In this document: positions 15,771-25,314 of the stretch, piece by piece
How the letters are laid out: each line of letters starts with the position of its first letter
Numbering within the stretch: position 1 is the stretch's first letter
Assembly (NCBI GenBank): GCA_041736255.1
Contig: JBGSTZ010000047.1
Coordinates: forward strand, 1 to 33,375
DNA: 33,375 nucleotides
Source: AVCC01 sp041736255
Lineage (GTDB): Bacteria > Pseudomonadota > Gammaproteobacteria > Burkholderiales > Burkholderiaceae_D
Direction: 5' to 3'
Made by a program: the position numbers and the translations under genes
The notes under the pieces: generated by a model
What the model was told of the DNA's origin: nothing
Databases searched by the model: none
The model's input: only the letters and a program-made list of their open reading frames with translations

Positions 15771-16559
15771 TTAACGGATGATGCCACGAGGGGATGAGGC
15801 AATGAATTCACGCAGCAAACGCAAGTATTGCGCGGCTTGTGGGGATTTCGATTCTTCTTCCAGCAGCGCAGTCTGGGCTGCATCGAGCGACAAGCCAGCG
15901 CGGTAAATCAATTTATAACCGCGCTTGATCGCCATGATCTGCTCGCTGCTAAAGCCGCGCCGCTTGAGCCCTTCGCTGTTAATTCCAGCCGGCACTGCAC
16001 GATTGCCGGCGGCTGTCACGAACGGCGGCACATCCTGACTAACCGCTGCGGTAAACGCGGTCATCGCATGCGCACCGATGTGGCAATACTGATGTACGGT
16101 CGTAAAGCCGCCGAGAAATACCCAATCGCCCAGATGCACATGTCCGGCCAGCGTCGCATTATTGGCCAGAATGATGTCATTGCCTAACTGGCAGTCATGG
16201 GCAATATGGACGTAAGCCATGATCCAGTTGTCATTGCCAAGTCGGGTGACGCTAACATCCTGCGCAGTGCCGCGATTCAGCGTGCAAAATTCACGAATCG
16301 TATTCCGATCGCCGATTTCAAGCCGGGTCGGCTCGCCTGCGTATTTCTTGTCTTGGGGTGCGGCACCGATCGAGGCGAACTGGAAAATAGTATTGTCGCA
16401 CCCGATGCTGGTATGGCCGTCGATCACGACATGCGAACCGATTTTGGTGCCGGCGGCGATGCTGACGTTGGGCCCGATGACCGAATACGGTCCGACTTCG
16501 ACTGAACTATCCAGTTGCGCTTTGGCGTCAACCAATGCAGTGGAATGAATCCCCGCCAT
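15771..16559 (-). CDS. lpxA: UDP-N-acetylglucosamine O-acyltransferase
   Basis: It catalyses the first step of lipid A synthesis, transferring 3-hydroxyacyl from ACP to UDP-GlcNAc. ATG 16559 yields MAGIHSTALVDAKAQLDSSV and 262 residues. Hexapeptide repeats (left-handed beta helix) cover about residues 1-185, with the catalytic histidine at H121 (HIAHDCQLGN) and the family motif EFCTLNRGTAQD. The C-terminal helical part reads GLKRRGFSSEQIMAIKRGYKLIYR. The start codon overlaps the fabZ stop by one base (TAATG), so translation is probably coupled. Confidence 0.96.
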   Translation of the reverse strand: MAGIHSTALVDAKAQLDSSVEVGPYSVIGPNVSIAAGTKIGSHVVIDGHTSIGCDNTIFQFASIGAAPQDKKYAGEPTRLEIGDRNTIREFCTLNRGTAQDVSVTRLGNDNWIMAYVHIAHDCQLGNDIILANNATLAGHVHLGDWVFLGGFTTVHQYCHIGAHAMTAFTAAVSQDVPPFVTAAGNRAVPAGINSEGLKRRGFSSEQIMAIKRGYKLIYRAGLSLDAAQTALLEEESKSPQAAQYLRLLREFIASSPRGIIR

Positions 16560-17029
16560 TACTGCCCCACAGTCTTTTTCGCATCCGCAGCAGTGCGCAT
16601 GGTGCACATTAGCTCAGCCTCAACCGCGAGATGGCCATCCACGGTGCCCTTGACTGCATATTTCCAGATACCGCGCGCAACACGCAAAATTTCAACTTCC
16701 ATCCTGAGTTGGTCGCCGGGCTCCACTGGACGCTTGAAACGCGCACCATCGATGCCGAGAAAATACACGATGGTGTCTGCGTCGGGTTTCATGTCCATGG
16801 TCAAAAACGACAGAATCGCTGCAGTCTGGGCCATCGCTTCAATCATCAGGACACCTGGCATCACCGGTTTGTTCGGGAAATGGCCATTGAAGAATTCTTC
16901 ATTGGCCGTGACATTCTTGATCGCAGTGATGCGCTTGCCAGCCTCCCAGTCCAGCACGCGATCGACGAGCAACATCGGATAGCGGTGCGGCAGATATTGT
17001 TTGATTTGATTGATATCGAGGGTTTTCAT
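16559..17029 (-). CDS. fabZ: 3-hydroxyacyl-ACP dehydratase FabZ
   Basis: This hotdog-fold enzyme dehydrates 3-hydroxyacyl-ACP in fatty-acid elongation, and competes with LpxA/LpxD for the same substrates. It has 156 residues. Catalytic residues are H50 in NGHFPNKPVMPGVLMIEAMAQ and E64 in the same segment; the start YLPHRYPMLLVDRV is typical. The start overlaps the lpxD stop by 4 bases and the stop overlaps lpxA by one base, locking the three genes into one unit. Confidence 0.97.
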   Translation of the reverse strand: MKTLDINQIKQYLPHRYPMLLVDRVLDWEAGKRITAIKNVTANEEFFNGHFPNKPVMPGVLMIEAMAQTAAILSFLTMDMKPDADTIVYFLGIDGARFKRPVEPGDQLRMEVEILRVARGIWKYAVKGTVDGHLAVEAELMCTMRTAADAKKTVGQ

Positions 17030-18096
17030 GATTCTTTACTCTTGTCTGTAAGCGATTCTGTAAGCAGTTGCACGGTTTTTTCCAGATTGCGTATCTTGTC
17101 ACGCATGGATGACAGGTTGCGCACGATGGCAGCGGATTTTTCCCAGTCGGCATTCTTGGCCAACGGATAAAATCCGGTGTACTGGCCGGCCTCCCGGATC
17201 GAACGCGATACCATGCTGGCGGATGAAATATGCACGTTGTCGGCAATGCTCAGGTGGCCAAGCACCATTGCGGCGCCGCCAAAAGTGCAATATTTGCCGA
17301 TTGTGGCGCTGCCGGCCACGCCGACGCAACCCGCCATCGCGGTATGTGCGCCGATGTGGCAGTTGTGGCCAATCTGAATTTGGTTGTCCAGCTTGACGCC
17401 GTCTTCAATGATGGTGTCCGTCAGAGCGCCGCGATCAACGCAGGTATTGGCGCCGATATCGACATCGTCGCCGATGATCACGCGCCCCGTCTGCGGAATC
17501 TTGATCCACGCCCCGCCTTCATTGGCAAAACCAAAGCCATCAGTGCCGATCACGGCGCCGGAATGGAGAATGCCGCGCTGCCCGATTTCGCATCCGGCAT
17601 GGAATGTCACATGGGCAAAAAAATGGGTACCGACACCAATTTTGGCGTTGCGCCCGATAAAACAGCCGGCATCAATCACTGCATGGTCAGCAACTTGCGC
17701 CCCTGCTTCAATCGTCACATGCTGGCCGATGCATGCAGTGGCCGCAATCGTGGCGCTGGCATCCACATACGCAGTCGAATGGATTCCAGCTATGACCGGA
17801 TGCGCGATTTCTGCTGCAAACCATTGCGCTGCCCTGGCAAAGTACGCATAGGGATTATCTGCCACAATCCGCGCGCCCCGATATTCGGGGCCGATTGCCG
17901 TGGCGTTTTCAGCCGACAGAATAATGGCGGCTGCTTGCGTATGCGCCGCCTGTGTCCGAAGCTTGGGATTAGAGAGAAATGTGATGTGCGACGCGTTGGC
18001 GTCATCCAAAGGTGCAATGCCGAACACTTCCGTGTTCGGATCGCCCATCAATTGCCCACCCAAGCGTTCGACCAATGCACCAAGTCGAATGCTCAT
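17026..18096 (-). CDS. lpxD: UDP-3-O-(3-hydroxyacyl)glucosamine N-acyltransferase
   Basis: This third enzyme of lipid A synthesis adds the N-linked hydroxyacyl chain. It has 356 residues: an N-terminal uridine-binding domain (about 1-100, with ITFLSNPKL), a left-handed beta helix of hexapeptide repeats (about 105-300) with the catalytic histidine at H244 (QIGHNCHIGAHT), and a C-terminal helix (SSMRDKIRNLEKTVQLL). It follows skp by 18 bases and overlaps fabZ. Confidence 0.96.
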   Translation of the reverse strand: MSIRLGALVERLGGQLMGDPNTEVFGIAPLDDANASHITFLSNPKLRTQAAHTQAAAIILSAENATAIGPEYRGARIVADNPYAYFARAAQWFAAEIAHPVIAGIHSTAYVDASATIAATACIGQHVTIEAGAQVADHAVIDAGCFIGRNAKIGVGTHFFAHVTFHAGCEIGQRGILHSGAVIGTDGFGFANEGGAWIKIPQTGRVIIGDDVDIGANTCVDRGALTDTIIEDGVKLDNQIQIGHNCHIGAHTAMAGCVGVAGSATIGKYCTFGGAAMVLGHLSIADNVHISSASMVSRSIREAGQYTGFYPLAKNADWEKSAAIVRNLSSMRDKIRNLEKTVQLLTESLTDKSKES

Positions 18097-18114
18097 AGTG
18101 GATTCTTCATGAAA

Positions 18115-18627
18115 TTACTTATTGTTGAGGATCTTCAGCACTTTTTCAGTGACGTCGATACGCGGATTGAAGTACGCAGCATCCTGGAAAATGATGTCGT
18201 ATTTTTCAGATTCCGCAACTTGCTTGATGGCCTTGTTCGCACGCTCAACCACGATCGCGATTTCTTCATTACGGCGCAGATTCAGATCTTCGCTGAATGC
18301 ACGTTGCTTGCGCTGAAAGTCTTGGTCCATGTCGCTCAATTCACGCTGGCGCTTGATCCGGTCTGATTCAGAAATTACCGCCGAATCCTTGTCGAGCTTT
18401 TCTGCCAGGCCTTTGATGCGGCTAGACGAACTCAGCAATTCTTTCTGGCGCTTTGAAAATTCTTGCTCGATTTTTGCTTCAGCTGCCTTAGCCGGTGCCG
18501 ATTCACGCATCACGCGCTGGGAATTGATCAAACCAATCTTGGATGATTCCTGCGCCTGCGCATTTACGGCCAAGCATAACAATACAGCGGCAACGATTTT
18601 TGATGATGATGTAGTTAGAAACTTCAA
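18115..18627 (-). CDS. skp: Periplasmic chaperone Skp/OmpH
   Basis: This 170-residue protein has a signal peptide of about 25 residues (KIVAAVLLCLAVNAQAQ). The mature chain begins SSKIGLINSQRVMRESAPAKAAEAKIEQEF and is a long charged coiled coil, as in the jellyfish-shaped Skp trimer that carries unfolded outer-membrane proteins. The C-terminus DIIFQDAAYFNPRIDVTEKVLKILN is characteristic. It sits between bamA and lpxD, as in most proteobacteria. Confidence 0.94.
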   Translation of the reverse strand: MKFLTTSSSKIVAAVLLCLAVNAQAQESSKIGLINSQRVMRESAPAKAAEAKIEQEFSKRQKELLSSSSRIKGLAEKLDKDSAVISESDRIKRQRELSDMDQDFQRKQRAFSEDLNLRRNEEIAIVVERANKAIKQVAESEKYDIIFQDAAYFNPRIDVTEKVLKILNNK

Positions 18628-18711
18628 GTGTATTCTCCAAGAGTCAAACGACCGGAGTCGTCATAATATTTAAATATAGGCCGAATGATTTTAAACCCCA
18701 TTAAAAACTGG

Positions 18712-21051
18712 TTAAAACCCGGTACCTAACTGGAATTGGAAGTTCTGCGTCTTGTCCGTAGATGTAGAATTTATTGGTTTGCCATAACTTAATTTCAGCG
18801 GACCAATCGGTGATATCCAGCTTAAGCCGATACCGACTGAAGTGCGCAATTCGGAAGCACTGATTTTTTGCCCTTCCCCAAACACGTTACCGGCATCAAA
18901 GAAAGTAAACCAGCGCAAGGTCCGATCATTACCGGAACCAGGAAATGGGAACTGCAGTTCGGCGTTCGCAATCAAGCGGGTCGAACCGCCCAGTGATTCG
19001 CCAAATTCATCCCTACTCTCGCCTAACGAAGAGCCTTCATAGCCACGCACCGATCCAATACCACCGGCATAGAAATTTTTGAATACTGGATAATCCTTGC
19101 CGCCGAAGCCACGACCGTAATCGACTTCGCCATTCAATGCCAGCGTCATGCTGCGTCCGATCGGCAGGAAATATTGATCCTGATACACCGCACGGTAATA
19201 ACGCAAGCTCCCGACGGTAGATAACTCCAGGTTGGCGCGTTGATAGCGGCCCGTGTTAGGTGCAATCGCACTATCGCGTCCGTCACGTTGCCATGCAGCG
19301 GTTAATGGAAAGGAAGTTACGCTAGCATCACCGGCACCAAACGCATCTATCGAACCGTTATCTCTTACAAAATCTTTCCACTTGGTCGGACTGCTTTCAA
19401 AAGTTTCCACTGCTGTTCGTTCCGCACCAATGCCGAAAAATACCGTATCGAGTTCGGAAAAAGGAACGCCAAATCGTATACTGCCGCCCGAAGTTACCAC
19501 TCTGTAGTCGTAGGTATAGGTATCAGCCGGACGGGTTGTCCGATAAAACAGTTCATAGCTGCGACTGACGCCATCCTTGGTGAAATACGGATCGGTTTGT
19601 GACAAAGCTACCGTGCGATTGCGTTTGCTGGTGTTGATATCTAACCCAACTGTATTGCCGGTACCAAAGGCATTGGCTTGCTGAATCGAACCTGTCAGTG
19701 TCAGTTTTTCGCTGCTGGAAAAGCCGGCGCCCAGTAGCAAGTTACCGGTCGGCTTTTCAACTACCGACATATTGATGTCTACTTGATCAGTGCTTCCTGG
19801 GACTTCCGGCGTTTCAATATTTACTTCTTTGAAGTAGCCCAGACGATCCACCCGATCCCGTGACAGCCGGATTTTAGTGCCGTCATACCAAGCATCTTCA
19901 AATTGCCGGAATTCGCGTCGTATCACTTCATCGCGCGTCTTTGTATTGCCGGCAAGGTTAATGCGGCGAACATAGACGCGCTTGCCTGGGTCCAGAAAAA
20001 TTGTCAGCGCGACTTCCTTTTTCTCGCGATCAATTTGCGGATTGGCATTGACGTTAGCGAACGCGTAACCAAAATTACCCATGCGCTCCGATATCTTGGC
20101 AGTGCTTGCCGCCAGTTTTTCGCCGGAATAGACGTCGCCTTTTTTCAAAGTCAGCAGAGAGTCAAATTCCGCTTCACGGCCAAACATTTGGCCCTCAATC
20201 TTGACATCGGAGACGGTGTATTTTTCCCCTTCATTGATATTGATGGTGATGTAGATATCTTTTTTATCTTGTGAGATCGAGACTTGCGTCGATTCCACCT
20301 GCATCTCGATATAACCGCGGTTCAGATAATGGGATTTCAGCGCTTCAATATCGCCTGCGAGTTTTTGCTTTGAATATTGGTCGGCTTTGGTATACCAGGT
20401 AAACCATCCTGGCGTTGTCAGGTTTAACAGATCTGATAATTGGCTGTCGCTAAACGCTTTATTACCGACAAAATTGATCTGCTTGATGCGCGTCACATCG
20501 CCTTCATCAACCGCAAAATTGACCGTTACCCGGTTACGCTCGATCGGTGTGACGGTAGAGGTTATTTGAACGCCGTATAAACCTCTGGAAAGATATTGGC
20601 GGTTTAATTCTTGTTCGGCGCGGTCCACCAAAGCCTTGTCGTAAATGCGTGATTCGCCCAAGCCAATTTCTTTCAAGGCCTTGGTCAGCATTTCCTTGTT
20701 GAACTCTTTGGTGCCAGAGAAATCGACGCTGGCAATCGCCGGGCGCTCTTCCACCATGATGACGAGCACATCGCCATCGACTTCGATCCGCACATCCTTG
20801 AAGAAGCCGGTGGCATACAAAGACTTGATTGCAGCCACACTCTTTTCATCGGTGAAGGTTTCACCAACACGCACTGGAAGATAACTGAATACAGTACCGG
20901 CCTCAGTACGTTGTATTCCTTCTACGCGGATATCTTTAACCTGGAACGGCTCAATCGCCAGAGCGGGTCCTGCACAAATGGCAAAAACAGCAATAGCGAG
21001 TAATTTTAGACGAAAAACAGGGATGGAAAAACGTTCAGAATATAATTTCAT
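18712..21051 (-). CDS. bamA: Outer membrane protein assembly factor BamA
   Basis: This is the central subunit of the BAM complex, which inserts beta-barrel proteins into the outer membrane. It has 779 residues, with a signal peptide ending near ALA (about residue 32). Five POTRA domains follow (about 33-435, beginning PFQVKDIRVEGIQR), then a 16-strand barrel. The barrel carries the conserved GIGSVRGYEGSSLG of the loop 6 motif and ends in FQFQLGTGF with terminal phenylalanine. It follows rseP by 60 bases and precedes skp. Confidence 0.97.
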   Translation of the reverse strand: MKLYSERFSIPVFRLKLLAIAVFAICAGPALAIEPFQVKDIRVEGIQRTEAGTVFSYLPVRVGETFTDEKSVAAIKSLYATGFFKDVRIEVDGDVLVIMVEERPAIASVDFSGTKEFNKEMLTKALKEIGLGESRIYDKALVDRAEQELNRQYLSRGLYGVQITSTVTPIERNRVTVNFAVDEGDVTRIKQINFVGNKAFSDSQLSDLLNLTTPGWFTWYTKADQYSKQKLAGDIEALKSHYLNRGYIEMQVESTQVSISQDKKDIYITININEGEKYTVSDVKIEGQMFGREAEFDSLLTLKKGDVYSGEKLAASTAKISERMGNFGYAFANVNANPQIDREKKEVALTIFLDPGKRVYVRRINLAGNTKTRDEVIRREFRQFEDAWYDGTKIRLSRDRVDRLGYFKEVNIETPEVPGSTDQVDINMSVVEKPTGNLLLGAGFSSSEKLTLTGSIQQANAFGTGNTVGLDINTSKRNRTVALSQTDPYFTKDGVSRSYELFYRTTRPADTYTYDYRVVTSGGSIRFGVPFSELDTVFFGIGAERTAVETFESSPTKWKDFVRDNGSIDAFGAGDASVTSFPLTAAWQRDGRDSAIAPNTGRYQRANLELSTVGSLRYYRAVYQDQYFLPIGRSMTLALNGEVDYGRGFGGKDYPVFKNFYAGGIGSVRGYEGSSLGESRDEFGESLGGSTRLIANAELQFPFPGSGNDRTLRWFTFFDAGNVFGEGQKISASELRTSVGIGLSWISPIGPLKLSYGKPINSTSTDKTQNFQFQLGTGF

Positions 21052-21111
21052 TGGGTACCGATTATGAATATTTTTGTTTTGCGAGTGCCCTTGGGCAAAA
21101 TCATCATCAAC

Positions 21112-22479
21112 TCAGGAAATAAGGCGCACGATATCATTGAAGACAGCCAACAGCATCAATGTCATCAAAATACCCATCCCGGCCCGTTGGGCAATTTCGC
21201 CAAAACGTGCAGAAACAGGGCGTCCGGTAAAAACTTCCACGAAATAATACAACAAAAGTCCACCGTCCAACACCGGGATCGGGAGCAAATTCATCACACC
21301 CAGACTGATGCTGATGAATGCAATAAAGCTGATGTAGCTGACAATCCCAATGCGTGCTGTCTGGCCAGCATAGTCGGCGATGGTGATGGGGCCGGTGATA
21401 TTTTTCAGGGAAACCTCGCCCACTAACATTTTCCCCAGCATTTTGAGCGACAGCACGCTCGTGTCCCAAGTACGTGTGGCGCCCTTAATCACTGCATCAA
21501 CCGGTCCCGCACGCACGGTGACCATGGCCGGGATCATGGAAACTTCTGCCTTGATCTTGCCTATGATCCGCTCGCCCTGCGTTTGCCCTTCCGGAGTAAC
21601 GGTTGCAGAAAAATCGCGACCGGCCCTTTGTCCCGTCAGCTGCAATGACTTATTGGCAGAACCTTGCAACAGCTCTATTAAAGCCAATCCATCGACTACA
21701 GGTTTGCCATCGACAGCCAAGATCAAATCACCCTCTTGCAGTCCGCCTTGCATGGCCGGACCATCAGGCATAATTTTTCCCAAAACGGCTGGTGGCATTG
21801 CAAGCGAAATGCCTAGCCCGCCTAAAAAATCACTTTCGAGATCTTTTGGTGTCAAGCTATCCAACGGCACGCTAACGGTATCCAACAACGCTCCTTTGGC
21901 ATCGGCCGGATCAGGCCGGCTGACATCAAGCCTAGCTGTCTTCTTGTCGATGGCTAACTGCACCATTCTCCAACGCAAGTCAGTCCATAACGTTATTGCC
22001 TCGCCATTTACAGCCGTGACACGCTCGCCGCCGCGCAACCCAGCCTTGTAAGCTACCGATTGTTCCGGAACAACCCGGATGTTGGCAACCGGCTCTGGAA
22101 TTCCATAGGTATATAGGGCACCGAACAACAGTATGGCGAGAATAAAGTTGGCAATCGGACCGGCGGCAACAATGGCGATACGCTTCCAGACATTCTGGCT
22201 GGTAAATTCGCGTTTTTTATCCTCGGGAGTCAACGCATCCAAAGTTTGCTCACGGGCATCCAGCATTTTTACGTAGCCGCCCAGAGGCAGCGCAGAAATC
22301 ACCCATTCGGTTTGGTCTGCTCCGACACGACGGGAAAAAATTACCTTCCCCATTCCGACCGAAAAGCGCAGCACTTTTACCCCGCACAGGCGGGCGACCA
22401 TGTAATGCCCCAGCTCATGAAAGATGACAAGTGTCCCAAGGGCAAAAACAAAAGCAATCAGCGTTTGTAGTAAATTCAT
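21112..22479 (-). CDS. rseP: Site-2 metalloprotease RseP
   Basis: This intramembrane zinc protease cleaves anti-sigma factor RseA in the envelope stress response and clears signal peptides. It has 455 residues. The zinc motif HELGH is at 21-25 in the first membrane helix. Two PDZ domains lie in the central periplasmic part (around GLRGGERVTAVNG and GLQEGDLILAVDGKPV). The second active-site motif, LLPIPVLDGG, is in a C-terminal helix. It lies between dxr and bamA, the usual position. Confidence 0.96.
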   Translation of the reverse strand: MNLLQTLIAFVFALGTLVIFHELGHYMVARLCGVKVLRFSVGMGKVIFSRRVGADQTEWVISALPLGGYVKMLDAREQTLDALTPEDKKREFTSQNVWKRIAIVAAGPIANFILAILLFGALYTYGIPEPVANIRVVPEQSVAYKAGLRGGERVTAVNGEAITLWTDLRWRMVQLAIDKKTARLDVSRPDPADAKGALLDTVSVPLDSLTPKDLESDFLGGLGISLAMPPAVLGKIMPDGPAMQGGLQEGDLILAVDGKPVVDGLALIELLQGSANKSLQLTGQRAGRDFSATVTPEGQTQGERIIGKIKAEVSMIPAMVTVRAGPVDAVIKGATRTWDTSVLSLKMLGKMLVGEVSLKNITGPITIADYAGQTARIGIVSYISFIAFISISLGVMNLLPIPVLDGGLLLYYFVEVFTGRPVSARFGEIAQRAGMGILMTLMLLAVFNDIVRLIS

Positions 22480-22486
22480 AGTAAGT

Positions 22487-23659
22487 TCATGCGTTTATGT
22501 AGCCAGTAGCTATTCTGCGAGCCACAAAATCCTGCTCGAGCAAACCTTCGATGCTATCCACTTGAATGTGCGGCAATGCATCCATTACGCGCGCAATCAA
22601 TTGGTCAATCATACGAAAACCGATATGCCCCTCCAAAAAACTCTGAACGGCAATTTCATTGGCTGCATTCAAAATTGCCGGCGCCGAACCACCTGCACGC
22701 AAAGCGTCAAGTGCCAGCTTCAGGCACGGAAACCGGTTTAAATCCGGTTTTTTAAAATCCAGCTGCCCAATACTGGTCAGATCGAGATGCGCCACGCCGG
22801 AGGCAATGCGCTCCGGATAGGCCAAAGCATGTGCGATGGGCGTACGCATGTCAGGGTTACCCAATTGCGCGAGAACCGAGCCATCAATGTACGAAACCAT
22901 GGAATGAATCACGCTTTGCGGATGAATTACAACTTCGATCTGGTCAGCTGAGGCACCAAACAGCCAATGCGCCTCGATGACTTCCAGTCCCTTATTCATC
23001 ATCGTAGCGGAATCAACTGAAATTTTCCTGCCCATGACCCAATTGGGATGCGCAACGGCTTCTGCTGGCGTCACGGCATCAAGCGTCTCGACCGGCCGAT
23101 TCAAAAACGGACCGCCGGATGCGGTCAGCAATACCTTGGCAATACCTTGCTCGGAAGGCGCGCGACGGAAATTATTCGGCAGGCACTGAAAAATCGCATT
23201 ATGTTCGCTGTCAATTGGCAGCAGCGTGGCACCATTCGCGTGCACTGTGTCCATGAAAAGCTGGCCCGCCATCACCAGCGCCTCTTTGTTTGCCAGCAGT
23301 ATTTTTTTACCGGAACGGGCTGCTGCTAGTGTAGGTGCCAAGCCGGCAGCGCCCACGATGGCAGCCATGACAACATCACAGTCTGCGTCGCAAGATACCG
23401 CTACCAGCGCCTCGGGTCCAAATTCAACCTGCGTTGCTAACCCTTTTAGCCGCAACTGCTGCGACAAGCTTTGCGCCGCCTGCGCGGTCCCGACCACGGC
23501 AATGCGCGGCTTGAATTGTTCACACTGGCGACACAGTGCGTCAACACTGGTATACGCAGTCAACGCGTGAATAACGTAACGTTCAGGATGCCGAGCAACC
23601 ACATCGAGTGTTGATACACCAATGGAACCGGTAGAACCGAGAATGGTAATTCTTTGCAT
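22487..23659 (-). CDS. dxr: 1-deoxy-D-xylulose 5-phosphate reductoisomerase
   Basis: It catalyses the second step of the MEP isoprenoid pathway, DXP to MEP with NADPH. ATG 23659 gives MQRITILGSTGSIGVSTLDVVARHP and 390 residues; the frame continues to a TTG at 23692 that overlaps cdsA and is not family-like. The NADPH loop GSTGSIG is at 8-14. Further motifs are LLANKEALVMAG, LLPIDSEHNAIFQ, TASGGPF and WVMGRKISVDSATMMNKGLEVIEAHWLF. It lies between cdsA and rseP and supplies precursors to the neighbouring uppS product. Confidence 0.96.
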   Translation of the reverse strand: MQRITILGSTGSIGVSTLDVVARHPERYVIHALTAYTSVDALCRQCEQFKPRIAVVGTAQAAQSLSQQLRLKGLATQVEFGPEALVAVSCDADCDVVMAAIVGAAGLAPTLAAARSGKKILLANKEALVMAGQLFMDTVHANGATLLPIDSEHNAIFQCLPNNFRRAPSEQGIAKVLLTASGGPFLNRPVETLDAVTPAEAVAHPNWVMGRKISVDSATMMNKGLEVIEAHWLFGASADQIEVVIHPQSVIHSMVSYIDGSVLAQLGNPDMRTPIAHALAYPERIASGVAHLDLTSIGQLDFKKPDLNRFPCLKLALDALRAGGSAPAILNAANEIAVQSFLEGHIGFRMIDQLIARVMDALPHIQVDSIEGLLEQDFVARRIATGYINA

Positions 23660-23681
23660 AATTTTTATTTCAACACCAATT

Positions 23682-24500
23682 CTATAACCCAATATTTATC
23701 AGTACGGCTAGCGGCAAAACAGGGATCAAGGCATCGATCCGGTCCAGTACGCCCCCGTGGCCTGGCAGCAAATTGCTACTATCTTTCATGCCGGCGCGTC
23801 TTTTAAATTGTGACTCAAATAAATCGCCAATTACACTGGCGATAACCAACAATGTCATGCACGTCAGAAAGCCTATCAGCCCCCATTGACCCAATAATCT
23901 TGCTGCAAAAGTATCGTACATTGCCGGGAAGCGGGTCGAAATGAAGGCTACTAGCATAACTGCAATCCAGCCGCCGAGCGCCCCTTCCCAAGTTTTTCCT
24001 GGGGAAATCGAAGGTGCCAATTTATGTCGGCCAAAAGCCTTACCGGAGAAATACGCTCCAATATCCGCAATCCAGACAATCGCCATGATAGAAAGTAAAA
24101 AAAGCGGAGATTGTTCAAATGCGGCAACTATCGCCACAAAGCAGCCAAGAATTGCAATGCTATAAAAACCAGTCAGAAATCGACTGCGAACACTTTGCAA
24201 AGAAGGCAAGCCACTTGCCAGTAAAGGCGTAAACACCAATGACCAGAGGGCGACACATGCTGTAAACAATAATGTCGCCGCGCTTGCATTACCACTCGCA
24301 AGGATGAATACGAATATGAAAGTCCAGAATGCAGCGATAACTATGGAGTGGGCATTACTGCACAGACGAAAATTTTCCCAAGATGCTGCCGCAAAAAATA
24401 GTGTGGCAATTATGGCAAAAGCAAGAAAATTATTCAAAAACAAAACAGGCAGAAGCACCGCCAACAATACCAGCGCGGTAAGCACCCGCGTTTTAAGCAT
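23682..24500 (-). CDS. cdsA: Phosphatidate cytidylyltransferase
   Basis: It makes CDP-diacylglycerol from phosphatidate and CTP in the inner membrane. It has 272 residues with about eight hydrophobic segments. The signature near the C-terminus is complete: SQFKRRAGMKDSSNLLPGHGG followed by VLDRIDAL. The start overlaps the uppS stop by one base (TGATG), so translation is likely coupled. Confidence 0.96.
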   Translation of the reverse strand: MLKTRVLTALVLLAVLLPVLFLNNFLAFAIIATLFFAAASWENFRLCSNAHSIVIAAFWTFIFVFILASGNASAATLLFTACVALWSLVFTPLLASGLPSLQSVRSRFLTGFYSIAILGCFVAIVAAFEQSPLFLLSIMAIVWIADIGAYFSGKAFGRHKLAPSISPGKTWEGALGGWIAVMLVAFISTRFPAMYDTFAARLLGQWGLIGFLTCMTLLVIASVIGDLFESQFKRRAGMKDSSNLLPGHGGVLDRIDALIPVLPLAVLINIGL

Positions 24501-25258
24501 CAGGAAGCCTTTTTATTTTCAAACAACTGCGCACTTGTACGGCCAAAGCGGCGCTCACGTTGTTGATAAGAGGCGATCGCCTCATCCAATTTCTTTGCGT
24601 TGAAATCGGGCCAAAACGTATCGGTAAAATATAGCTCTGTGTACGCAAGTTGCCATAATAGAAAATTCGAAATACGCTGTTCGCCGCCGGTACGAATAAA
24701 CAAATCCGGTTCTGGTGCATACGCCATTGCCAGATGGGGCGCCAACTGCGCTTCGCTAAATTCAGTTGTACCGGGATGCAACGCCAGCATTTTATTAACA
24801 CCTTGCATCACATCCCATCGCCCGCCGTAATTGGCGCATATGGTGATGGTCAGGCGCGTGTTCTCTGCAGTTTTTTTTTCGGCTTGGACAATCATGTCTT
24901 GCAGCTTGGTTTCAAACCGGCCAAGATCGCCAACCACTTTCAGCCGAATACCATTCGCGTGCATCCGTGAAACTTCCCCGTCCAATGCCGAAATGAATAA
25001 GCGCATCAAAAACGATACCTCATCCGCCGGACGCCGCCAGTTCTCGGAACTGAATGCAAACAACGTCAAATATCCAACCCCACGTTCAACACAAGCCTCT
25101 ACGATGTTTCGGACGGTTTTGACGCCTTTGACGTGTCCAGCCACACGCGGCAAAAAGCGTTTGGTAGCCCAGCGACCATTGCCGTCCATAATGATGGCGA
25201 TATGATTGGGCACCGCAGACACTACCGGCACTTGTTGCGTCGAACTCGATTGTGTCAT
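24500..25258 (-). CDS. uppS: Undecaprenyl diphosphate synthase
   Basis: This cis-prenyltransferase makes the C55 lipid carrier for peptidoglycan and LPS. It has 252 residues. The catalytic aspartate is D25 in IIMDGNGRWATKR, then LTLFAFSSENWRRP, TICANYGGRWD and, near the C-terminus, RTGGEQRISNFLLWQLAYTE. It is downstream of frr by 56 bases and overlaps cdsA by one base. Confidence 0.96.
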   Translation of the reverse strand: MTQSSSTQQVPVVSAVPNHIAIIMDGNGRWATKRFLPRVAGHVKGVKTVRNIVEACVERGVGYLTLFAFSSENWRRPADEVSFLMRLFISALDGEVSRMHANGIRLKVVGDLGRFETKLQDMIVQAEKKTAENTRLTITICANYGGRWDVMQGVNKMLALHPGTTEFSEAQLAPHLAMAYAPEPDLFIRTGGEQRISNFLLWQLAYTELYFTDTFWPDFNAKKLDEAIASYQQRERRFGRTSAQLFENKKAS

Positions 25259-25314
25259 GGCGTCATTCGGAAATTAGATGGTTTTGTCGTAAGGAAGAAT
25301 TTTTAATGGATTGA

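Noticed and set aside
15764..15883. N-terminal extension of lpxB into lpxA
   Set aside because: LpxB proteins start close to the VAGESSGD motif; the extension overlaps the lpxA coding sequence and has no homology.
17230..18366. A 378-codon plus-strand open frame opposite lpxD
   Set aside because: It mirrors the hexapeptide-repeat coding sequence of lpxD, whose periodic codons keep the opposite frame open. It spans the lpxD-skp gap and resembles no protein I know.
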